A program made the position numbers and the translations under genes. 6,294 nt of DNA from Rikenellaceae bacterium. GTDB taxonomy: Bacteria > Bacteroidota > Bacteroidia > Bacteroidales > UBA932. Location: the NCBI GenBank assembly GCA_900769385.1, contig CAAGGO010000014.1:1-6294 (forward strand). The letters are read 5' to 3'. Below, piece after piece: positions 1-6,258 of the stretch; positions within the stretch are counted from its first letter, which is position 1, and each line of letters begins with the position of its first letter. The notes below the pieces were generated by a model, which saw only the letters and a program-made list of their open reading frames with translations, searched no databases and had not been told where the DNA came from.

Positions 1-869
1 ATCCTCCTCATTCTTAGAGAATCCCTCACTTTCTGTTCATATTTCTTCACCACTCCTGCCGGCAGGCCTGCCCGGGCCACAAATTCCTGCACCGGCACAT
101 CAAATTTTGCCCTTGCCGATGCCAGACACCACGCAACCGCCATATCCACATAATATGCTCCAAACTCCACACTTTTCAAAACCTCAAACACCCGTGGCAA
201 ATACTTCTCATTCAGAAACCGGCACATCAGCATCACCACCCCAAACCTTATCTCAAACTCTTCTCTTCCCGACAAATATTTCTGCAGGAATTCCCACATC
301 TTCTCCGGCGGCACATTATTCCTCCCCCTTGGCCCTTTCCCCGGCTCCCCAACCCATTTTGCCCCGCCGCAGAACACATCACACACTGCCCAGTTGTCTA
401 TAAGCGGCACAAACAGCTCCACAAGACGCAGCCTCTCCTGAGGCTCCATTGGAGCCTGATTGATTACCATTCCAATAATCATAATTTCCTCAAAGAATAC
501 CCCGCTGCAAATGCTTCTCACTGTACCTGGGGAGCCTGATTGCTGCACAGGCTGCTTGCAAGCCAACTGCCCGTCTCCGGTTTTCCGGCATAGCTTACTG
601 TCCGTTTCGCCCCCCTGCAACACATAGAACCCGTACCCGGCCAGAAACTCCCTCCAGCTACTGCCCGCAACAATCTCCTTAGCAATCCCCCTCATTTTTG
701 GCACCTTAACCCCCAACATAGGGTTGCGGTTTGTAAGTACAAACTTCTGGTTAAAGATCCTGTACTGCTCCTCTGCAAGCCCTTTCAGCTGCCCTGTAAG
801 CCTATCCCTGCCGGAAATATGCATATCAGCTACCTTCCAGCTTTCACATTGCTCCTGCCGTTCTTTCAT
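1..869 (-). CDS. AlkD-like DNA alkylation repair glycosylase, C-terminus cut by window edge
   Basis: Probable HEAT-repeat DNA glycosylase that removes N3- and N7-alkylated purines in the cytoplasm. Reading leftward from the ATG at 867-869 gives 289 open codons to the window edge. The recognisable family motifs are a DNWAVCD segment (residues 158-164), a RFGVVMLM segment (208-215) and YYVDM...W (239-247). From memory, Bacillus cereus AlkD uses Trp109, Asp113, Arg148 and Trp187. Here W160 and D164 keep the 4-residue spacing, and R208 and W247 both fit with one 9-residue offset, so the active-site set appears complete. The last readable residues resemble the family's C-terminal helix, so probably only a short tail is missing. 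The start overlaps the stop of the upstream alkyltransferase gene (ATGA), so the two are probably co-transcribed and translationally coupled. Oddities: the protein is longer than the usual 220-240 residues, mainly through a polar insert at about residues 83-123, and its codons are rich in GGG, AGG and CGG. Confidence 0.88.
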   Translation of the reverse strand, partial: MKERQEQCESWKVADMHISGRDRLTGQLKGLAEEQYRIFNQKFVLTNRNPMLGVKVPKMRGIAKEIVAGSSWREFLAGYGFYVLQGGETDSKLCRKTGDGQLACKQPVQQSGSPGTVRSICSGVFFEEIMIIGMVINQAPMEPQERLRLVELFVPLIDNWAVCDVFCGGAKWVGEPGKGPRGRNNVPPEKMWEFLQKYLSGREEFEIRFGVVMLMCRFLNEKYLPRVFEVLKSVEFGAYYVDMAVAWCLASARAKFDVPVQEFVARAGLPAGVVKKYEQKVRDSLRMRR

Positions 870-1432
870 ATAAGCCCCTCCATCTGTAAAATTTTAAGTT
901 TAAGCTCCTTACCCCAGTAGTAATTTCCCAACTTGTTTGCATTTATTTCCCCATCTGCATTAAAAGCCTCACTCCTGAGCACTCTATGGCAAGGGACAAT
1001 CAGTGAAAACGGATTCTTCCCCACCGCCGATGCAACTGCCCGCACCGCCTTTGGATAGCCGCATCTGAGAGCCAGCTGAGAATATGTTATCAGCTCCCCC
1101 GGGCCCAAAGAAAACATCTCCCTCCACACAGCAACTTGCAACGGAGTACCCCTCACATACATATCCTCCCATCTGAAGATACTCCCCCTGCCGCACAACA
1201 AATCTTCCAGAGAAAACTCCCTCATCAGACAGTGAGAAACTCTTTCCGGGCTCACCACAGTGCCACGTTGTTCCCCAACCGGCACAATCAGAGCCCCCGG
1301 GAAGTCCGCCGCCACCCTTTCCAATACAGCCTCCAGCGAAGGCATCACAAAATGGCAGAACGCCAGTTTCCCACCAACCGCACCAAGCATCACCCTACCC
1401 AACTCCGTATCAAGTATTTTATATACTACCAT
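866..1432 (-). CDS. O6-alkylguanine-DNA alkyltransferase (methylated-DNA--protein-cysteine methyltransferase)
   Basis: Suicide DNA repair protein of 188 residues that transfers the alkyl group from O6-alkylguanine (or O4-alkylthymine) in DNA to its own cysteine. The acceptor motif is PCHRV, with C148 as the acceptor. Relative to human MGMT (Cys145, Arg128, Asn137, Tyr114), the equivalents R131 (arginine finger), N140 (Asn hinge) and Y117 keep exact spacing. The closing MEG segment supplies E185 for the Cys-His-water-Glu network. The loop between PCHRV and GNYYWG is about 10 residues longer than in human MGMT or E. coli Ada. A short, poorly conserved N-terminal domain (about residues 1-90) precedes the conserved half. 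No AraC-type or Ada methyl-phosphotriester domain is present, so this is a stand-alone Ogt/MGMT-type enzyme. It is the first gene of a leftward pair with the AlkD-like gene. I cannot choose between the names ogt and adaB. Confidence 0.95.
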   Translation of the reverse strand: MVVYKILDTELGRVMLGAVGGKLAFCHFVMPSLEAVLERVAADFPGALIVPVGEQRGTVVSPERVSHCLMREFSLEDLLCGRGSIFRWEDMYVRGTPLQVAVWREMFSLGPGELITYSQLALRCGYPKAVRAVASAVGKNPFSLIVPCHRVLRSEAFNADGEINANKLGNYYWGKELKLKILQMEGLI

Positions 1433-1461
1433 AGTAAGGTAAAGTTAACATTTTTTTGTAA

Positions 1462-1490
1462 CTTGGTCACCGGTACCCGTACCCAAGGGT
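1462..1490. repeat. Nested inverted repeats in the divergent intergenic region (possible operator)
   Basis: CTTGG (1462-1466) pairs with CCAAG (1483-1487). Inside it, GGTAC (1472-1476) pairs with GTACC (1479-1483). ACCC and GGGT (1481-1484, 1487-1490) add a third small palindrome, and GTACCC occurs twice in tandem (1473-1484). The site lies between two divergent genes, so a regulator binding here could affect either. The palindromes are short and no known operator is recognised, so function is only inferred. Confidence 0.35.
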
Positions 1491-1504
1491 CAGATGCTAC
1501 AATA

Positions 1505-1526
1505 CGTAATCGTTAAGGCGCTTACG
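1505..1526 (+). repeat. Imperfect hairpin upstream of the S41 peptidase gene
   Basis: CGTAATCG (1505-1512) and CGCTTACG (1519-1526) form an 8-base inverted repeat with one mismatch around a 6-base loop. It ends 52 bases before the peptidase start. No T-run follows, so it is not an intrinsic terminator. It could be a 5' leader hairpin or a protein-binding site, if the transcript starts upstream of it. Weak call. Confidence 0.25.
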
Positions 1527-1578
1527 GAGAGCGGGCAGAGCACCCCCTTGAAACAGATGACACTTTAAAACACATATT

Positions 1579-4500
1579 ATGAAAAAACTACTGTTTTCAC
1601 TTTTGTTCACAGCAGCGGCAGCATCAGGCGCACAGGCAGATGAGGCAAGACTGCTGAGGTTTCCTTCAACCAACGGCAATGAGATAGTATTCTCATACGG
1701 TGGAGACCTTTACTCCGCACCACTTGCAGGAGGAGATGCAACCCGCCTTACTTCACACATAGGATATGAAATGTTTGCCCGTTATGCTCCCGACGGCAAA
1801 ACCATTGCCTTTACCGGAGAATATGACGGCAACCGTGAGGTTTACCTTATCCCCGCAAAGGGAGGCGAGCCTGTAAGGCTCACTTATACCTCAACCAACG
1901 GCCGTGACAACCTTGGTGACCGTATGGGCCCCAACAACATTGTTATGGCGTGGAGCAAGGACGGCAAAAAGATTGTTTACCGTAACCGTACCGGAGACGG
2001 CTTCCCGGGCAAACTTTGGACCGTTTCCCCTAAAGGTGGAATGCCCGAGCAGATTCCACTTCCTGAGGGAGGTTTCTGCAGCTATTCTCCCGACGGCAAA
2101 AAGCTTGCATACAACCGCGTAATGCGCGAGTTCCGTACCTGGAAATATTACCGTGGAGGTATGGCAGACGATATCTGGGTGTATGACCCGTCTGCAAAGA
2201 AGGTTGAGAATGTATCCAACAACGTGGCACAGGACATTTTCCCTATGTGGATTGGAGATGAGATTTTCTACATCTCAGACAGGGATATGACTATGAACCT
2301 GTTTGTATACAACACCAAAACCAAAAAAACAGAGAAGGTTACAAACTTTACCGATTACGACATCAAATTCCCTTCTACAAACGGAGAGATAATTGTATTT
2401 GAGAAAGGTGGTTTCCTTTACAAATTTGACCCTAAGAGCCGCCAGAGCCAGAAGATTACCATCAACCTGGCATCGGACAACATCTACGGCCGCCAGGAGA
2501 TGAAAGATGTATCGGGCAAAGCAAGCGCAAGAAGTGCCAGCATCCCTTCAGACGGAAGCAGAGTAGCTGTTACCGCACGCGGCGAGGTGTTCAGCGTTCC
2601 TGTTGGAGAGGGTGTTGTACGCAACATTACCCGCACACCTGGTTCAAATGACCGTGGCGCAGTATGGAGCCCGGACGGCAAATACATTGCATATATTGGC
2701 GATGCAACCGGCGAGACTGAGATTTACCTTCAGGGAGCAACAGGCAAGCCCGTACAGCTTACCAAAGGTAACGATACCTATATCCGCCGCGTAATGTGGA
2801 GCCCGGACAGCAAGAAAGTATTCTATACAGACCGCAAGAACCGTCTTGTGGAGGTGGATGTTGCCAGCAAGGCAAAACGCACCATAATGACCAATCCTGC
2901 AGGTGAGTTCAGAAACATCAGCTTCTCCCCTTGCGGAAACTGGATTGCATATACCAAAGCTGCAAAAAATGAGATGAGCGTTGTGTATGTTTACAACCTT
3001 CAGACAGGCAAGGAGATAGCAGTTACAGAGAAATGGTACGACTCTTCTTCTCCTGTATTCTCTACAGACGGAAAATACATCATCTTCACATCTGCCCGCG
3101 ATTTCAACCCTACTTACGGACAGCTTGAGTGGAACCACACCTACAACAATATGAACGGTGTGTATATGGCTATGTTGGCAAAATCAACTCCATCCCCTCT
3201 TCTTCCTGAGGACGGCAAAAAAGCCCCTGCAAAACCTGAGGCTCCTGCCGCTAAGAAAGGTGAGGCAAAACCTGCCGCTGCAGCCACTGTAATTGATGCT
3301 GACGGCATCTTTGGCAGAATAATCAGAATCCCTGTTGGAACAGGCAGGTTCGGCAGTTTTGTATGCGACGGAAAGAAACTTTGGTATTCATCGGGAAGAG
3401 ACACAAAAGTGTTTGATTTTGCTACCGGTAAGAATGAGAATGCAGCTGACGGTGCCTCACTTGTAAGCTATACACCTGGTGCAAAGAAGGCCTTGTTTGC
3501 AAAAGGACGTGATTTGTTCATTGCAGATTTCCCTGCTCCAAAAGTTGCCCTAAGGGAGAAAATTTCATTCAAGAATCTTGTTGCTCCGGTAGATTATACT
3601 GCTGAGTGGGCTCAGGTTTATGATGAGGTTTGGCGTGCCTTCAGAGACGGTTTCTATCTTGAGAATATGCACGGCATAGACTGGAAAGCAATTAAGGAGA
3701 AATATGCAGTTCTGCTTCCATACGCAAAAACACGCCTTGATTTGAACTACATCATTGGTGAGATGATTGCTGAGGTTGCCTGCGGACACGCATACGTTAA
3801 TCCTGGCGAGATGCCTGCAGCGGAGCGTATCCCTATGGGATTGCTTGGCGCAGAGATTAAGGCTGACAAGAACGGTTATTACAAGATTGGCAAGATTCTT
3901 CCAGGTGCACCTTACAGCGCATCACTGAGATCACCGCTTACCGAGCCTGGTTTGGATGTTAAGGAGGGTGACTATATTGTTGCTATTGACGGTATCCCTA
4001 CCAATACTGTAGACAATATCTACAAACTTCTTATTGGAAAGGCCAATGTCCTTACTGAGCTTACCGTAAACAGCAAGGCTACAGAAGAGGGTGCACGCCA
4101 GATTATTGTAAAACCTATAGATAATGAGTATCCTTTGCAGCACTACAACTGGGTACAGAACAACATTAAGAAAGTTGAAGAGGCTACAAACGGCCGCGTA
4201 GGTTACATCTATATCCCTGATATGAATGTGGACGGACTTAACGAGTTTGCCCGCTATTTCTACCCTCAGCTTGACAAGGAGGCCCTTATCATCGATGACC
4301 GTGAGAACGGTGGCGGAAACGTTTCCCCTATGCTCATTGAGCGTCTGTTGAGAAAACCTTACAGAATGACAATGTACCGCAATTCAGACCGCAACGGAAC
4401 AATTCCTGATGCAACCCACTACGGTCCTAAAGTTCTTCTTGTAAACAAATACTCCGCTTCAGACGGCGACTTGTTCCCTTGGAGCTTCAAGGCAAACAAT

Positions 4501-4809
4501 ATGGGTACCATCATTGGAACCCGCACCTGGGGCGGCATTGTTGGTATCAGCGGTTCGCTTCCATATATGGACGGCACTGATGTACGCGTTCCGTTCTTCA
4601 CAAACTATGATGCCAAAACAGGCGAGTGGATTGTAGAGAACCACGGTGTGGATCCTGATATCCTAATTGACAATGACCCTATAAAAGAGCAGCAGGGCAT
4701 TGACCAGCAGCTGAACAAGGCCATTGAGGTGATTATGGAGCAGCTTAAAGAGAGAAAACCTCTTCCTAAGACCCCTGCCCCAAGAACCTTGAAAGATTTG
4801 GGACTGTAA
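1579..4809 (+). CDS. Exported tricorn-like serine peptidase (family S41, PD40 propellers plus PDZ)
   Basis: Large peptidase of 1076 residues, related to archaeal tricorn core protease but carrying a signal peptide (residues 1-20, likely cleavage after AQA), so probably periplasmic. Domain order: two TolB/PD40-like beta-propeller regions (about 21-665) with repeats such as APDGK (70-74) and SPDGK (364-368); an Ala/Pro/Lys-rich linker (547-570) within the second propeller region; a helical C1 segment (about 672-745); a PDZ domain (about 753-845); and the C2 catalytic domain (about 865-1040). The likely nucleophile is S961 in SASDGD, with H737 in GHAY and E1020 in VENHG. These match tricorn Ser965, His746 and Glu1023 in order and roughly in spacing. 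The Ser next to His in tricorn (Ser745) is Gly736 here. A GGGN segment (911-914) fits the family's oxyanion-side loop. The length is typical of Bacteroidetes homologs. The in vivo role is probably degradation of oligopeptides or proteins in the periplasm, but the substrate is unknown. It appears monocistronic, with a terminator directly downstream. Confidence 0.93.
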   Translation: MKKLLFSLLFTAAAASGAQADEARLLRFPSTNGNEIVFSYGGDLYSAPLAGGDATRLTSHIGYEMFARYAPDGKTIAFTGEYDGNREVYLIPAKGGEPVRLTYTSTNGRDNLGDRMGPNNIVMAWSKDGKKIVYRNRTGDGFPGKLWTVSPKGGMPEQIPLPEGGFCSYSPDGKKLAYNRVMREFRTWKYYRGGMADDIWVYDPSAKKVENVSNNVAQDIFPMWIGDEIFYISDRDMTMNLFVYNTKTKKTEKVTNFTDYDIKFPSTNGEIIVFEKGGFLYKFDPKSRQSQKITINLASDNIYGRQEMKDVSGKASARSASIPSDGSRVAVTARGEVFSVPVGEGVVRNITRTPGSNDRGAVWSPDGKYIAYIGDATGETEIYLQGATGKPVQLTKGNDTYIRRVMWSPDSKKVFYTDRKNRLVEVDVASKAKRTIMTNPAGEFRNISFSPCGNWIAYTKAAKNEMSVVYVYNLQTGKEIAVTEKWYDSSSPVFSTDGKYIIFTSARDFNPTYGQLEWNHTYNNMNGVYMAMLAKSTPSPLLPEDGKKAPAKPEAPAAKKGEAKPAAAATVIDADGIFGRIIRIPVGTGRFGSFVCDGKKLWYSSGRDTKVFDFATGKNENAADGASLVSYTPGAKKALFAKGRDLFIADFPAPKVALREKISFKNLVAPVDYTAEWAQVYDEVWRAFRDGFYLENMHGIDWKAIKEKYAVLLPYAKTRLDLNYIIGEMIAEVACGHAYVNPGEMPAAERIPMGLLGAEIKADKNGYYKIGKILPGAPYSASLRSPLTEPGLDVKEGDYIVAIDGIPTNTVDNIYKLLIGKANVLTELTVNSKATEEGARQIIVKPIDNEYPLQHYNWVQNNIKKVEEATNGRVGYIYIPDMNVDGLNEFARYFYPQLDKEALIIDDRENGGGNVSPMLIERLLRKPYRMTMYRNSDRNGTIPDATHYGPKVLLVNKYSASDGDLFPWSFKANNMGTIIGTRTWGGIVGISGSLPYMDGTDVRVPFFTNYDAKTGEWIVENHGVDPDILIDNDPIKEQQGIDQQLNKAIEVIMEQLKERKPLPKTPAPRTLKDLGL

Positions 4810-4821
4810 ACCTGTAACAGA

Positions 4822-4854
4822 AAGGGTGGCTCAAAGGCCACCCTTCTTTATTTT
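4822..4854 (+). terminator. Intrinsic terminator between convergent genes
   Basis: AAGGGTGGC (4822-4830) and GCCACCCTT (4837-4845) form a perfect 9-base-pair stem with a 6-base loop, followed by CTTTATTTT. It lies 12 bases after the peptidase stop. The stem also directly follows the stop codon of the leftward DHODH-like gene (4848-4850), so it may serve both directions. The T-rich tail is good only on the + strand; on the other strand the stem is followed by a poorer tract. Confidence 0.88.
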
Positions 4855-5840
4855 ATCTCTGTACCATACTGCTCTGCAGTTTTCAGGAACTGCACCCTCT
4901 CAAAGGCAGCAGGATTGGCAATATTGGAGTAATTGAGCATCCCCTTGAAATCGGAGATTTTCTTGAATCCCTTTGATCTCATGAACTCCTTAAGCTGCTC
5001 ATTGAAATCCTGCAGCACAAAAGGTCCCTGCTTGTAAAGCACACTGCACAACTGCACCGTTGAGGCTCCGGCAAGGAGCAATTTTATTCCCGACGAAGGG
5101 TCATATACCCCCGTAGAGGCACTGAAACTGAAATTGTGCATCTGCGATGAAAGGATTGATATCCACCTCAACTCCTTCAGATACTCCGTTTTGCAGGAGA
5201 ATGGCTGCGCCGTAATGATCTTAAGGGATTTGAGTGAGATATCGGGAGTATAAAAACGGTTGAACAACACGGCTCCCTTTGCCCCGTGACTCTGCAATCC
5301 CTGCACAAAGTTGCCTAAATTGGTAAAATGGTCCCCCAATTTTACCGCTACAGGAATGGAAACTTCCTTTGTGATGGCCTTAACTATGTTAAGGTAATCA
5401 TTCTCTATGTCCTGGCTGTTTTTACCGCTACAAAGCGGCAATGAATAGATATTCAGCTCCAGTGCATCTGCCCCCGCTTTCTCTATCTCTTTTGCAAAAT
5501 TTACCCAATTGCTGTTTGAAAAGCAGTTAATGCTTGCAATTACTGGTATACCGCTCTCCTCCTTTGCCCTTTTTATAAGCTGTACATACTTCTCCAAAGT
5601 GTGCTCAGTTACATATCTGTGCATATAATCAAGGGTTTCGGTATGTTCAGTTCCTGCCCCCTGAAGATAATCAGTTTCATTGCTTATCTGCTCTTCAAAA
5701 AGTGATTTGAGGACAATTGCACCTGCACCGCTGCGGGCCAATGCCACTATTTTCTCCAAATCTGCCGTATATCCGCTGCTTGCTGCTATAAATGGGGATT
5801 TAAGTTTCAATCCCAGGTAGTTTACAGAAATATCTATCAT
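4848..5840 (-). CDS. Dihydroorotate dehydrogenase-like flavoprotein (probably not a true DHODH)
   Basis: A protein of 330 residues with an FMN-binding TIM-barrel fold of the dihydroorotate dehydrogenase superfamily. Visible signatures are YLGLKLKSPF at the N-terminus, VLKSLFEEQI (with K45), ALELN (N130), VAVKLGD (K167), LFNRFYTPDI (N194), a STGV loop (about 242-245), LLLAGA (about 254-259) and a C-terminal NPAAFERVQFLK segment. These match the group annotated as 'dihydroorotate dehydrogenase-like protein' rather than PyrD itself. In true DHODH the barrel Asn is followed by SCPN (class 1) or SSPN (class 2). Here it reads NIYSLPLC, so the Pro-Asn part is missing, although S133 falls at the position of the catalytic Cys/Ser. 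Substrate unknown; a cytoplasmic NAD(P)- or electron-carrier-linked oxidoreductase is a guess. The start at 5840 (MIDISVNYLGL) is chosen because family members begin just before this motif. An in-frame ATG at 5912 would add 24 basic residues unlike the family. Confidence 0.87.
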   Translation of the reverse strand: MIDISVNYLGLKLKSPFIAASSGYTADLEKIVALARSGAGAIVLKSLFEEQISNETDYLQGAGTEHTETLDYMHRYVTEHTLEKYVQLIKRAKEESGIPVIASINCFSNSNWVNFAKEIEKAGADALELNIYSLPLCSGKNSQDIENDYLNIVKAITKEVSIPVAVKLGDHFTNLGNFVQGLQSHGAKGAVLFNRFYTPDISLKSLKIITAQPFSCKTEYLKELRWISILSSQMHNFSFSASTGVYDPSSGIKLLLAGASTVQLCSVLYKQGPFVLQDFNEQLKEFMRSKGFKKISDFKGMLNYSNIANPAAFERVQFLKTAEQYGTEIK

Positions 5841-6149
5841 ATGCCCCTGTTTTTTTAATTTGTTCTTAATTGACCGGTAATTTTTTGTATAAGTGATGAA
5901 TTTATAACGCATAAATAGCCGTAACGTTCACTGCTGTTTATTTGCTGAAATCATCTTACTTTATAATTATTACAAATTAAACTAAAGTTTTTATCTTTGG
6001 CACTAGCTAATTTTTGGTATTTGGAGCAGGAAAATCCACACTTTTTAATTTTTTTGTGAAATTTTGTTGAAAAAATTTGGATAATTAAAAAATATCCGTA
6101 CCTTTGCATCCGCTTTGACACCCAAATAAAGCAATTTGAAATAATGAAT
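5841..6149. other. AT-rich intergenic region without a gene
   Basis: These 309 bases separate the leftward DHODH-like gene from the rightward tRNA. I see no convincing coding sequence on either strand. The region holds the tRNA promoter (6076-6106), an isolated match to the Bacteroidetes -7 element (TATCTTTG, 5992-5999), and presumably the DHODH-like gene's promoter, which I could not identify. On the minus strand, TTAATTTG near 5973-5980 is the nearest -7 resemblance and has no good -33 partner. If the longer DHODH-like start at 5912 were used, 72 bases of this stretch would be coding. Confidence 0.6.
6076..6106 (+). promoter_or_regulatory. Bacteroidetes-type promoter for tRNA-Pro
   Basis: TTTG (6076-6079) as the -33 element and TACCTTTG (6099-6106) as the -7 element are separated by exactly 19 bases, matching the phylum's consensus TTTG-N(19-21)-TAnnTTTG used by its primary sigma factor. 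Transcription would start around 6111-6115, giving a short 5' leader before the tRNA at 6150. The A/T-rich sequence around it (6061-6095) may aid activity. Confidence 0.85.
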
Positions 6150-6223
6150 CGGGATGTGGCGCAGTTGGTTAGCGCACCTGCTTTGGGAGCAGGGGGTCCT
6201 CCGTTCGAGTCGGAGTATCCCGA
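6150..6223 (+). tRNA. tRNA-Pro, anticodon UGG
   Basis: A 74-base cloverleaf can be folded by eye. The acceptor stem is CGGGATG with TATCCCG (one G-U pair). The D arm is GCGC, a 9-base loop, GCGC. The anticodon arm is CCTGC, loop TTTGGGA, GCAGG, with anticodon TGG at 6184-6186. The variable loop is 5 bases. The T arm is CTCCG, TTCGAGT, CGGAG. The discriminator is A, and CCA is not encoded (the next bases are CAAAA), so the 3' end must be added after transcription. G37 next to the anticodon is as usual for proline tRNAs. It reads CCA and, through wobble, other CCN codons. It is flanked by its own promoter and terminator, so it appears to be a single-gene unit. Confidence 0.97.
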
Positions 6224-6224
6224 C

Positions 6225-6258
6225 AAAAAAGCACTTACAGAGATGTAGGTGCTTTTTT
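6225..6258 (+). terminator. Intrinsic terminator of the tRNA-Pro unit
   Basis: AAAAAAGCACTTACA (6225-6239) pairs with TGTAGGTGCTTTTTT (6244-6258) around a GAGA tetraloop, with one G-U pair. The stem ends in a run of six T. It begins two bases after the tRNA's discriminator base. The A-run on the 5' side would allow it to work in the leftward direction too. Confidence 0.92.

Noticed and set aside
107..403. Rightward open frame of 98 codons, rich in Pro, Ser and Thr
   Set aside because: It is antisense to the AlkD-like gene, whose reverse frame carries family motifs. Its composition is simply the complement of G-rich codons.
441..457. Palindrome AGGCTCC-ATT-GGAGCCT inside the AlkD-like gene
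   Set aside because: A 7-base stem with a 3-base loop in coding sequence and no T-run. It is probably a by-product of the codons for Ala-Pro-Met-Glu-Pro.
451..542. 12-base direct repeat GGAGCCTGATTG at 451-462 and 531-542
   Set aside because: About one 12-base repeat is expected by chance in 6.3 kb. The copies are 80 bases apart, fall in different reading frames, and share no flanking similarity, so they do not mark an insertion.
2644..3138. Leftward open frame of 164 codons inside the peptidase gene
   Set aside because: It is the antisense of the propeller coding region and shows no recognisable domain.
5340..5432. 13-base direct repeat TTTTACCGCTACA at 5340-5352 and 5420-5432
   Set aside because: The copies encode different peptides in different frames and have no shared flanks. 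A repeat of this length is not far from chance expectation.
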